A stretch of DNA of 64,000 nucleotides from Micromonospora coxensis (GTDB taxonomy: Bacteria; Actinomycetota; Actinomycetes; Mycobacteriales; Micromonosporaceae), in the NCBI RefSeq assembly GCF_900090295.1, contig NZ_LT607753.1, forward strand, positions 6,448,001 to 6,512,000, in the 5' to 3' direction. Positions within the stretch are counted from its first letter, which is position 1; the number at the start of each line of letters is the position of its first letter. The position numbers and the translations under genes were made by a program. Below, one piece after another: positions 1-13,946 of the stretch. The notes below the pieces were generated by a model. That model did no database searches. It saw only the letters and a list, made by a program, of their open reading frames with translations, and had not been told where the DNA came from.

Positions 1-1
1 G

Positions 2-142
2 CGGCAACCGGCGACCGACCGCGTCGCCCTGATCCGGCAACTGGCCGACAGGCGGGCCTCGGGAGCCCTGAGTGGGGACGAGTTCGAGGCCGGCAAGCGC
101 AGCGTCCTGCGCGGTGAGCGAACCGACTCGCTCGACCGGTGA
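2..142 (+). CDS. SHOCT-domain protein, C-terminal fragment (cut by window edge)
   Basis: An open frame runs from the window edge to a TGA at 140-142 and encodes 46 residues. The pattern LIRQLADRRASGALSGDEFE followed by AGKRSVL is the classic short C-terminal SHOCT module: an amphipathic helix, then the small-residue/Gly/Leu/Glu-Phe pattern, then a Lys-containing helix. SHOCT modules end many actinobacterial membrane or secreted proteins and probably mediate oligomerisation. The function of the whole protein cannot be told from this piece. The fragment is real coding sequence by motif, but its start lies outside the window. Confidence 0.7.
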   Translation, partial: RQPATDRVALIRQLADRRASGALSGDEFEAGKRSVLRGERTDSLDR

Positions 143-162
143 CGTCGACGCCCGGCCGCCGG

Positions 163-294
163 TCAGGCGGTGTCGACGATCCGGTTCTCCCAGGCCCAGG
201 CGGCGATCTCGACGCGATTGCGCAGACCGAGCTTCGTCTGGATGGTCGACACGCGATCCGTCTCGGTCTCGGCGCGCTGGTCGCGGCGATCGGC
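163..294 (-). pseudogene. Remnant of a LuxR-family DNA-binding domain
   Basis: On the minus strand a 43-codon stretch ends at a TGA (163-165) and reads ...DRVSTIQTKLGLRNRVEIAA WAWENRIVDTA. This matches the recognition helix and last helix of a NarL/LuxR response-regulator output domain (usual form VSTH-x3-KLGLRDR-x2-AV). Upstream the frame is closed by TAG at 295-297, and no receiver domain or start codon is present. It is therefore the decayed 3' end of a regulator gene. It sits between the SHOCT gene and the ECF sigma gene and fills most of the otherwise empty 143-504 stretch. Confidence 0.7.
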
Positions 295-504
295 CTATGG
301 GGCGTCCAGCGGCGGGTCACCTAGGCGGTACCTCGTCGATCGGGACGACCGGGAACACCGCTCTCTCGGACGTCCACAGCCGGCCCTGCGCCACAGGCAC
401 GCGCGCCCGGCTCGCTCAGCGGAGGAGAGAAGGCACCGGTAAGAATCGGCCCCCCGGGCGCAGTACCTGGTGACGAGACACCTTCGGTGAAGGAGAAGGA
501 GCCA

Positions 505-1050
505 GTGACGCATGCCGAACCAGACGAGCGGTTCACCGCCCTCTACCACGCGCACCACTCCCAGGTGTACGCGTACGCGGTGAGCCGGGCGGGACGCAAG
601 CTCGCCGACGACGTGGTCGGGGAAACCTTCCTGGTGGCCTGGCGCAGGTGGGACGCCGTACCTGCCGTACCGCTGCCGTGGCTGCTGGGCGTGGCCCGCA
701 ATGTGATCCGCGAACGCTACCGCGACGACATCCGCCAGGCGAGCCTCGCCACCGAGCTGCGCGCGTGGGTCGTGGAGGCGGACGCCGACATCGCCGACAG
801 CGTCGCCGAACGTGCAGCGATGCTGGCCGCGCTCGCGGGCCTCGCCGAGGACGACCGGGAGGTGTTGACGCTGACGGCGTGGCAGGGCCTGTCCGCCAAG
901 GCTGCGGCCCGCGTCGTCGGCTGCTCGACCGCGACGTTCTTCGTACGCCTGCACCGGGCCCGCAGACGCCTGGAACAGGCCATGTCCGACGCCGTCGGGG
1001 TGGACCGTCACCGCCCCGTCCGCCTTCCCGATCAGGAGTACGCCCGATGA
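505..1050 (+). CDS. ECF RNA polymerase sigma factor
   Basis: Extracytoplasmic-function sigma factor of 181 residues that would redirect RNA polymerase to a small regulon. Sigma region 2 spans about residues 8-70 (ERFTALYHAHHSQVYAYAVS, then the DDVVGETFLVAWRR core helix). Sigma region 4 spans about 110-165, with a helix-turn-helix of LSAKAAARVVGCSTATFFVR. An in-frame GTG at 487 exists, but the sequence AAGGAGAAGGAG lies just after it and is well placed for the GTG at 505, so 505 is preferred. The gene ends in ATGA, overlapping the downstream membrane protein gene, so the two are probably co-translated. The partner is the likely regulator of this sigma factor. Confidence 0.88.
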   Translation: MTHAEPDERFTALYHAHHSQVYAYAVSRAGRKLADDVVGETFLVAWRRWDAVPAVPLPWLLGVARNVIRERYRDDIRQASLATELRAWVVEADADIADSVAERAAMLAALAGLAEDDREVLTLTAWQGLSAKAAARVVGCSTATFFVRLHRARRRLEQAMSDAVGVDRHRPVRLPDQEYAR

Positions 1051-2000
1051 GTCACCGTGACACCCTGCACGCGCTGGCCGAGGCCCGTCCCCGCAGCCTC
1101 GACCCCTCCGGCCGGTCGGACCCCGCCCTGATCACGGCGCATCCCCGGCCCGAATCCAGCACCGGCACCGCGCGGCGGCCGGTGCGCCCGCTCGTGCTCG
1201 CGGGCGCGCTGCCCGCGGTGGCGCTCGCCGCGGCGGGCGCCATCCTGCTGAACAACGCGCCCGGGGCGCCCCTGGACCAGCCGGCGGTGTCGTCGCCCGC
1301 CCCGGTCGACGTGTCCGCCGACGCCGGCGGCCTGCTGCTGGTCGCCGCCGGACACAGCGAGTCCGCACCCGCCACCACCGGCCGCTACTGGGTGGTACGG
1401 GCCGAGCACGGCGAAGGCAGCCGGCGCGCGCAGGACGAGCGGTGGCTGGCCGCCGTGCCGGGCCTGCCCTCGGCCGCGTATGTCCGGCATGCCGACGGTG
1501 GCTCGTGGACCTCCCGGCCGATGCAGGGCCACACCGCGCAGAACAACTTCCTTCTCGCCGGTACGCCCCGTTCCGCGCGGGAACTGGCCACACTGCCGAC
1601 CACCCCTGGGAAGCTCCAGGACAAGCTGCTCGCCTGGTACGCCGACACCGGCGCCACCGAGGGACGCGACCAGTTCCTGTTCCATTCCGGCGCCGCCCTC
1701 GTCCTCGACCTGCCGGTGTCCCCGCAGGTGCGCGCGGCGGCGTACCGAATGCTCGCGGCGATGCCCCGGGTGACGTCGCTGGGCCGGGTGACCGACCGGC
1801 TCGGCCGGACCGGCGTGGCCGTGGCGGTCACCCGTCGAGGCGACTTCGGCACGGCGCAGACCCGCCTGATCGTCGACCCCACGACCGGACAGGCACTGGC
1901 CCGGGAGACCTGGGTCGCGGACCGCCCGACGAGCTGGACCGCGGTGATCGCCGCGCGATGGTCCGACGACGGCCTGCCGGAGGCGTCCGCACTGCGGTGA
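1047..2000 (+). CDS. CU044_5270-type membrane protein, partner of the ECF sigma factor
   Basis: Protein of 317 residues whose ATG overlaps the sigma-factor stop (ATGA). A cytoplasmic N-terminus of about 45 residues is followed by one transmembrane helix (about residues 48-68, LVLAGALPAVALAAAGAILL) and a long extracytoplasmic domain. This layout and the placement behind an ECF sigma gene match the actinobacterial CU044_5270 family. In this family the soluble part probably senses an outside signal and the N-terminus may hold the sigma factor, although no anti-sigma zinc motif is visible. The role is inferred from context; the family call is moderately secure. Confidence 0.75.
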   Translation: MSHRDTLHALAEARPRSLDPSGRSDPALITAHPRPESSTGTARRPVRPLVLAGALPAVALAAAGAILLNNAPGAPLDQPAVSSPAPVDVSADAGGLLLVAAGHSESAPATTGRYWVVRAEHGEGSRRAQDERWLAAVPGLPSAAYVRHADGGSWTSRPMQGHTAQNNFLLAGTPRSARELATLPTTPGKLQDKLLAWYADTGATEGRDQFLFHSGAALVLDLPVSPQVRAAAYRMLAAMPRVTSLGRVTDRLGRTGVAVAVTRRGDFGTAQTRLIVDPTTGQALARETWVADRPTSWTAVIAARWSDDGLPEASALR

Positions 2001-2015
2001 CAGCACCGAGCGCAC

Positions 2016-2053
2016 ACGTGGCGGTGCGGCCCGACCGGGCCGCACCGCCACGT
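2016..2053 (+). terminator. Perfect 17-bp hairpin after the sigma/anti-sigma pair
   Basis: Positions 2016-2032 and 2037-2053 are exact reverse complements around a 4-base loop (gacc), starting 15 bases after the stop of the membrane protein gene. There is no T-tract. GC-rich actinomycete terminators often lack one, so this is read as the end of the ECF operon. Confidence 0.7.
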
Positions 2054-2247
2054 CCCTGGTCGCGGTGTCCATCCTCGACAGCATGTCCGAGCCGGTTCGA
2101 CAGGTCGGATCGGAGCCACCCGTCGACCGCGACGTTGGGGAGTACGGCCCCCTGGCCCCACGGTCCGGCGGGGGAGCGGCGCCCCCGGCAGCCCGGCGGG
2201 CCGCCAGGCAGAGGGTTTTCGTCACCCCGCAGCGATAGCCTGCCGTC

Positions 2248-2853
2248 ATGGGGAGTGCCGAGCTGGATGAGTTGATCGTCGCGGACGCCGAGGCGCTGCG
2301 CGCGTGGTTGTCGGCCCACCACACCACGTCGCCCGGCGTCTGGCTCGCCCTGACCAGGAAGGGCGGCACGGTCACCACGTTGACCTGGCAGCAGGCGGTC
2401 GACGAGGCGCTGTGCTTCGGCTGGATCGACGGGCAGGCCCGTAAACGGGACGAGCAGACCTCCTGGATCCGGTTCACCCCACGCCGGCCCCGCAGCTCCT
2501 GGTCACGACGCAACGTCGCCCACGTGGCGCGGCTGGAGGCGCAGGGGCGGATGACGCCCTCCGGCCGCGCGGCGGTGGAGGCCGCGAAGGCGGACGGGCG
2601 GTGGGCCGCGGCCTACGCCCCGCCCTCGGAAGCGGAGGTGCCGGCCGACCTGCTCGCCGCCATCGCCGCCGACCCCGCCGCCCAGGCCATGTTCGACGTG
2701 CTCACCAAGACCAACCGGTTCGCGCTCATCCACCGCCTCAACGCCGTCAAACGGGCGCAGACCCGCGAGCGGAAGATCGGCGAATTCGTCGCCATGCTGG
2801 CCCGCCACGAGACGATCTACCCGCAGAAGGCCATGCCCCCGCGCTCGCCGTGA
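2248..2853 (+). CDS. YdeI/OmpD-associated (OmdA) family protein
   Basis: Cytoplasmic protein of 201 residues. The N-terminal half carries the family pattern: LRAWLSAHHTTSPGVWLALT, then the EALCFGWIDGQARKRD block and the arginine-rich WIRFTPRRPRSSWSRRN. The C-terminal half is the helical OmdA region ending in RKIGEFVAMLARHE. Members are called bacteriocin-protection or YdeI-like proteins, but their biochemical role is unclear. It is a single-gene unit facing the convergent lipoprotein gene, with 43 bases between the stops. Confidence 0.85.
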   Translation: MGSAELDELIVADAEALRAWLSAHHTTSPGVWLALTRKGGTVTTLTWQQAVDEALCFGWIDGQARKRDEQTSWIRFTPRRPRSSWSRRNVAHVARLEAQGRMTPSGRAAVEAAKADGRWAAAYAPPSEAEVPADLLAAIAADPAAQAMFDVLTKTNRFALIHRLNAVKRAQTRERKIGEFVAMLARHETIYPQKAMPPRSP

Positions 2854-2896
2854 CGACGCCGAGGGTCGACCCGGTGGGGGATCAGGGCAGTCCGGG

Positions 2897-4351
2897 CTAG
2901 GCGGCGAGGTAGCCGCCGCCCGCGTCGGACTGCACGGCCCGGGTGCGGTGGAACGGACCCTTGTCGACCTTCGCCACGGCGGCGGCCACCCCGGACGAGG
3001 CGGCCACGCCGCGGACCGCGCCGGCGCCGCCGTCGGTGAAGACCACCCAGGAGGTACGCCGTCTCAGGTCCGCCGAGAGCACCAGCACCCACGCGTCACC
3101 ACCGGCGTACGGGGCGAGGCGGCGGCCCCCGAGGATGATCCGGGACCGGTCGGCGATCTGGTACGCCGACACCCCGCCGGCGTAGACCCGCCCCGACTCG
3201 TCCGCGGTGATCGCGTACGGCTTGATGGTGTTGCCCTTGTCGCCCTTGCTGTCGATCCGGCTGATCACCACCTGCCCGGCGAGATGGCGTCCGCTGGCCG
3301 GGTCGAGGCGGGCGAGGTAGGTGTAGTGCGCGTCGGACGTGTTGGACGCCTGGGTGAACATGTCGATCACGACGTTCGGCGCGGGCCGGGTCGGATCGGC
3401 GGCCGAGCGGGCGAAGATGCTGTTGCCACCGGCGGTCTCCCCGGCCAGGTAGAGCTTCCCGTCGCGGCCCATCGCCACCCGGTCGGCCCGGCTGTCCGCG
3501 CACAGGTCACCGAGCCGGTCGGCCGGATGGTCGTACGCGCGCCAGCGCAGTTTGCCGCGCCGGTCGTAGGCGTGCACGTAGGCGATCTGCACCGGCACGC
3601 ACGGGCCGGACTGCACCTGCCGGAACCCGCTGACGAAGACCAGGCCGCTGCGGTCGTCGACGGCGACGTCGCTGACCGTACGCCCCTGCGGCCGGATGGT
3701 GGACAGCGTCGCGCCCGTCAGGTCGTACACGGTGACGGTCGTGCCGGCGAGCGCGGCGACCGTGCCGGCGGCCCCGACCGCGACGCGGCTCGCGCTCCTG
3801 CCGCGCTGCCAGCGGGCGGCGCCGGCCCGCGCGTCGAGCAGCCACACTCCCCGGTCGGTGGCGACCGCGATGTCGCCACCGTCGCGGCGGACCTCGAGGT
3901 CCGCCACGGTGCCGGCGAGCCGGGTGACGCCGAGCACCCGACGTCCCGCCCCGTCGAGGCGCACCACGGCACCCGCCCCGCCCCGGCCGAGGGTGGTCGT
4001 GGCGCCACCGGTCAGGCCGGTGAACCGTCCACCGACGACCAGCTCGCACGAGTTCGAGACGTCCACCGCGGTGGCGACGTCGTCGCCGTCGCGGCCGAGG
4101 TACGACGCGGCGGTCGGGTCCAGCGAGCTGGCGGACCTCGGCGCCGGCCGGGGATCGGGGCAGTCGACCGGTGTGGCCCTCGGCGACGCGGCGGTGGGCG
4201 CGGCGCTCGCGCCGGCCGGCGTGGGCGGGGCCGCACCCGGCCCGGCCCAGCGGGGAGCCTCGGCGGCCGGTTCCGCCTGACAGGCGGTCGTCAGCAGGGT
4301 CAGCACCGTGACCGTCGACAGCAACCGGCGGCGATGCGCAGTCGTGTGCAC
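2897..4351 (-). CDS. Putative lipoprotein with beta-propeller-like repeats
   Basis: Secreted lipoprotein of about 484 residues. The chosen start is a GTG (4349-4351), which gives a compact signal: HRRR, then a hydrophobic stretch LLSTVTVLTLLTTAC with a lipobox ending in the lipidated cysteine. The open frame continues upstream, but that sequence has no signal-like features. After a Pro/Ala/Thr linker the protein contains repeated short units (for example GDIAVATDRGVWLLDARAG and LVFVSGFRQVQSG). These resemble SBBP or PQQ-type propeller blades, ending in VLSADLRRRTSWVVFTDGG. There are no catalytic signatures. It may bind a ligand or protein partner at the cell surface. It is monocistronic. Confidence 0.7.
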   Translation of the reverse strand: MHTTAHRRRLLSTVTVLTLLTTACQAEPAAEAPRWAGPGAAPPTPAGASAAPTAASPRATPVDCPDPRPAPRSASSLDPTAASYLGRDGDDVATAVDVSNSCELVVGGRFTGLTGGATTTLGRGGAGAVVRLDGAGRRVLGVTRLAGTVADLEVRRDGGDIAVATDRGVWLLDARAGAARWQRGRSASRVAVGAAGTVAALAGTTVTVYDLTGATLSTIRPQGRTVSDVAVDDRSGLVFVSGFRQVQSGPCVPVQIAYVHAYDRRGKLRWRAYDHPADRLGDLCADSRADRVAMGRDGKLYLAGETAGGNSIFARSAADPTRPAPNVVIDMFTQASNTSDAHYTYLARLDPASGRHLAGQVVISRIDSKGDKGNTIKPYAITADESGRVYAGGVSAYQIADRSRIILGGRRLAPYAGGDAWVLVLSADLRRRTSWVVFTDGGAGAVRGVAASSGVAAAVAKVDKGPFHRTRAVQSDAGGGYLAA

Positions 4352-4503
4352 GGGGCTGGATGGTACAACGCGAGGTGCGCGTCGCCCGGATCCGACGGTC
4401 GACGCAACCGGCCGGTCGGCCGATCGATGAGTTTCGGGTCGTGCGGAGGTCAGAGCCTGCAGGACACCGGCAGACGTGACGCGCTCGTACCCGGAGGGGA
4501 CGC

Positions 4504-5064
4504 ATGGCAAAGCTCATCTACTCGATGATCACCTCGCTCGACGGCTACGCCGAGGCGGCGGAGGGCGACCTGGGCACCGGGGCCGCCGAGGATCCGGAGG
4601 TGCACACCTTCATCAACGATCTCTACCGCCCCGTCGGCACGTACCTCTACGGCCGGCGGATGTACGAGACGATGGTCTTCTGGGAGACCGCGCACACCGA
4701 GCCCGACCTGCCGCCGCACATCCTGCAGTACGCCCGCGACTGGCAGGCCGCGGAGAAGGTCGTGTACTCCACGACGCTGGAGTCGGTGTCCAGCGCGAAG
4801 ACCCGGATCGAGCGGACCTTCGACCCGGACGCGGTGCGCAGGCTCAAGGCCGAGTCCGATCACGACCTCACCGTCGACGGCCCGAACCTCGCCTCCCAGG
4901 CGATCGCCGCCGGCCTGGTGGACGAGTACCACCTGTTCGTCACCACCAGCGTGGTCGGCGGCGGCAAGCGGTTCTTCCCCGACGGCGTGCGCCTCGACCT
5001 GCACCTGGTCGAGCAGCGGGCCTTCGACAGCGGACTGATCTACGCGCGCTACCGGACCCGCTGA
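4504..5064 (+). CDS. Dihydrofolate-reductase-family (RibD C-terminal) protein
   Basis: Protein of 186 residues starting at an ATG preceded by GGAGGGG. It carries the RibD_C/DHFR-like fold: KLIYSMITSLDGYAEAAEGD at the N-terminus, LYGRRMYETM (the NADPH-contacting helix), the VDGPNLASQAIAAGLVDEYH segment and VVGGGKRFFP near the end. Proteins of this family are NADPH-dependent reductases, but stand-alone members have mostly unknown substrates. A second relative is encoded at 34233-34811. It is convergent with the NRPS operon. Confidence 0.85.
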   Translation: MAKLIYSMITSLDGYAEAAEGDLGTGAAEDPEVHTFINDLYRPVGTYLYGRRMYETMVFWETAHTEPDLPPHILQYARDWQAAEKVVYSTTLESVSSAKTRIERTFDPDAVRRLKAESDHDLTVDGPNLASQAIAAGLVDEYHLFVTTSVVGGGKRFFPDGVRLDLHLVEQRAFDSGLIYARYRTR

Positions 5065-5095
5065 GCCGCGCCGGGCGGTGAGCCGCGCCGGGCGG
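5062..5095. repeat. Two tandem 17-bp copies carrying the stop codon
   Basis: The 17-bp unit TGAGCCGCGCCGGGCGG occurs at 5062-5078 and again at 5079-5095, followed by another TGA. The first copy contains the stop codon of the reductase gene. The GC-rich units together with the following GCCCGGGCGGC can form short stems between the two convergent genes, so the region may also serve as a terminator. Confidence 0.6.
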
Positions 5096-5123
5096 TGACA
5101 CTGCCCGGGCGGCCCGCCGTCGG

Positions 5124-5335
5124 CTACGCGGTCGGCCCGACCTGCTCGCCGAGCGCCTGGCGCACACTGCGCGGCCGCATGTCGGTCCAGACCTCGTCGA
5201 TGTGCGCCAGGCACTCCTGCTCGGTGCCGCGGAAGCCGGTCGGGTGCCAACCGGCGGGCACCTCGCGGTCCTCGGCCCAGATCGAGTACTGCTCCTCGTC
5301 GTTGACGACGACGAGGACGGCCGGCTCGGTGCTGC

Positions 5336-5339
<4 letters not shown>
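5124..5339 (-). CDS. MbtH-like protein
   Basis: Small protein of 71 residues. It contains the MbtH family blocks: VVVNDEEQYSIW, then VPAGWHPTGFRGTEQECLAH and VWTDMRPRSVR, with the conserved tryptophans. MbtH proteins bind adenylation domains and are often needed for their solubility or activity. It is the last gene of the leftward NRPS operon; its ATG overlaps the stop of the C-A-PCP-TE-MFS gene (ATGA), so translation is coupled. It probably serves one or more of the four A domains in this cluster. Confidence 0.95.
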
Positions 5340-10859
<5,520 letters not shown>

Positions 10860-10867
<8 letters not shown>

Positions 10868-13800
10868 TCCCGACCTTTCCGGCAGCGACCGGCGCGTGGC
10901 CGTCCGCCGCTTGTTCGATGTCGGCCAGCACCAGGGCGGTGATCCGGGCGGCCAGCTGCGCCACCGTGCGGTGCTCGAAGAGCAGGCGCAGCGGCACCTC
11001 GACCTCGATCGCGTCGGCCAGCCGGGCGGCGACCCGCAGGGCGTGCAGGGAGTGCCCGCCGAGGGCGAAGAAGTCGTCGGACGCGCCGATCGTCGGGTGG
11101 CCCAGCACCTCGGACCAGACGTCGGCGACCAACTGCTCGGCGTCGTCGCGGGGCGGCACGTGGCCGGCGGCGTCGAGCGGGGCGGGCAGCGCCGTCCGGG
11201 CCAGTGCCGCCCGGTCGACCTTGCCGTTGCTCGTCAGGGGGAGTTGCGCGAGCGCGACGACGTGCGCGGGCACCAGTCGGTCGGGCAGCCGTGCGGTCAG
11301 CCGGGCCCGCAGCACACCGGGATCGGCCAGGTCGGCCACCACCCACGCGACGAGCGCCTGGTCGCGGACGGTGACGGCGGCTGCCCGTACCTCCGGCTCG
11401 GCCATCAGGTGGCGTTCCACCTCCGCCGGCTCGATCCGGTAGCCGCGGATCTTGACCTGGTCGTCGGTGCGGCCGAGGAAGTGCAGCATCCCGTCGGCGG
11501 TGCGGCGCACCCGGTCGCCGGTGGCGTAGAGGCGGGCGCCGGGCGGCCCGAACGGGTCGGGCACGAACCGGCGCGCGGTCTGGCCCGGGGCGCCGCGGTA
11601 GCCGCGGGCCAGGCCCGCGCCGCCGAGGTAGAGCTGGCCGGGCACGCCGGGCGGCACCGGCATCAGGTGGCGGTCCAGCACGTGCGCGTCGGTGTCGTCG
11701 AGCGGCAGTCCGATCGGCGGGTCGTCGTGGGCGTCGGTCACCTCGACGGCGGTGGCGATGACGGTGGCCTCGGTCGGTCCGTACGTGTTGACCAGCCGCA
11801 CCCGGGGCCCCACGGCGCGCCGCCAGGCCGAGACGGCGGCGGCGTGCGCCGCCTCACCACCGATGATCAGCAGCCGCAGCGCCGGTGGCCAGCGGGTCGA
11901 CTCCCGCATCGTCAGCTCGTGCCAGTAACTGGTGGGCAGGTCCAGCACGGTGAGGGTGGCGGCCAGCGGGGTGGACAGGAAGTCCGGCAGCAGCTCGCCG
12001 CGCTGCGGCCCGAGGACCACGGTGGCGCCGCCGGCCAGGGCGGGCAGGATCTCCTCGACGTGGGTGTCGAAGGAGAGCGAGGCGAACTGCAGCACCCGGT
12101 CGCCGGGGCCGAGCTGGTACTCGCGGGCCATCCAGCGCACCCGGGCCGCCACCGCCTGCCGGGTCAGCATGACGGCCTTGGGCGCGCCGGTCGAGCCGGA
12201 GGTGTGGCACAGGTAGGCCAGCTCCAGCGGGGGCACCGCCCGGTCGGGCGCGGGGCCGGCGGGGCCGGGCAGCTGCGTGATCCGACCGGCGTCGAGCAGC
12301 AGGGTGGCCCCGCTGCCGGCGATGAGCACGTCGTGGCGGGCCGGTGGGTCGGCCGGGTCGAGGCAGGTGTACGCGGCGCCGGCCCGCAGCACCGCGAGCA
12401 GTTCGACGACCAGCTGCGCGCCGCGTTCCCCACGGACCGCGACCGTCGTGCCCGGTCCGGCGCCGCACGCGCGCAACCGGATCGCCAACGCCTCGGTCCG
12501 TGCCGCCAGCGCGGCGTAGCTGACCTCGTCGTCGCCGTCGATCAGGGCGGTCGCGTCGGCGGTGGCGGCGGCCTGCGCCAGGATCAGGTCCATCACGTCC
12601 GGGGCGGGTTGCTCCGGTCGCCGGCCCCGCCCCGCCGCGACCAGCCGGGCCGACTCGTCCGGGGTCAGCATCGCCAGCCGCGTCACCCGCTGCTGCGGGG
12701 CGTGTGCCGCGGCGGTGAGCAGGCGGCCGAGCCGGTGGGCCAGCTGCTGCCCGGTCGCCTCGTCGCAGGTGCGCAGCTGGTGGCCCAGCAGCAGGCGCAG
12801 GCACCCGTCCGGCAGGTCGAGCGCCTCCAGCGTCACCGGTGTCTTGGCCTGCCGCAGTCCGGTGGCGACCGGCTGCGCGTGCAGGCCGTCGAAGGTCGCG
12901 GTGGGCGCGGCGGGGTTGTCCAGGACGAACAGCGCGTCGAACGGCGCGTTGGCGCCCAACTCCTCGAAGGGCAGGCCGGGGTGGGCGTACGCGGTGAACA
13001 GGTCGTTGCGGTTGCGGCGCAGCAGGTCCGCGAAGGTCGGGTCGTCGCCGAGGTCGGCGCGCAGCAGGACGGTGTTGCTCAGGTAACCGATCAGGGGCTC
13101 GAACTCGCTGCGGTCCCGGCCGGCCAGCGGCGCGGCCACGCACAGGTCGCGTTGGCCGCTGTGGCGTGCCAGCAGCACCTGGAAGGCGGTGAGGAGCACC
13201 AGGAACATCGTGGCGCGCTGGGCGCGGGCCAGCTCGCGCAGCGCGGGGACGACGTCCGCCGCGAGGGGCACCGGGTGGAACGCGCCCGCCGAGGCAGGCG
13301 CGTCGGTGTCGGTGGCCAACCCGGTCAGGTCCAGCCGCGCCGCGCCGGCCAGCCGGTCGCGCCAGAAGTCGCGGTCGGCTGCGGCGCGTTGCCGGGCGTA
13401 CGCGGCGTAGTCCCGGTAACGGGCGGACAGCGTGGGCAGCGCCGGTGGACGCCCACCGCGCGCGGCGTTGTAGAGCTCGGTCAGCTCCGCACCGAGCACG
13501 GTGAGCGACCAGCCGTCTCCGGCGATGTGGTGCAGCACCAGGGAGAGCACGTGCTCGCCGGCGGCCAGGCGGTAGAGCGTGGCGCGCAGCGGAGCCGCCG
13601 CACTCAGGTCGAACGGCCGTTCCAGGTCCTGGCGTACCGCGGCATCGGCGGCGGACGGCGGGTCCGGCGTACCGCTGAGGTCCACCTCGTGCAGCGGCCA
13701 GCGTCCGACTGCCGCGACCAGACCCGTCGCCACCCCGTCGAGTTCGGTGTAGCGGGTGCGTAGCGGCTCGTGCCGGCGGGTCAGCTCCCGCAGCGCGTAC

Positions 13801-13946
13801 GACAGCGCCGCCACGTCGACGTCGCCGCGCAGCCGCAGGGTGAAGAACATGTGGTAGGCGGTGTCCGTCGGGTCCAGCCGGTGCAGGAACCACAGCCGCT
13901 CCTGCGCGGGCGCCAGCGCGAACGGCTGCTCGGTGCCGGCGGTCAC
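10860..13946 (-). CDS. NRPS elongation module C-A-PCP (substrate unassigned)
   Basis: Module of 1028 residues from a GTG that overlaps the upstream stop (GTGA). C domain about 8-435 with HHIAGDG (139-145), rather short in its second half. A domain about 450-915 with HTSGSTGAPKA in place of the usual PKG core. The pocket region reads FDTHVEEI, TVLDLPTSYW, LLIIGGEAA and TYGPTEATVI. This clade has Glu where many others have Trp or Leu at the third pocket position, which may suggest a basic side chain, but I cannot assign it. PCP about 935-1005 with ALGGHS (S966). No epimerase or methylase is present. It follows the Gly-type module and precedes the Ser/TE module, so it probably adds the penultimate residue. 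Confidence 0.9.
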
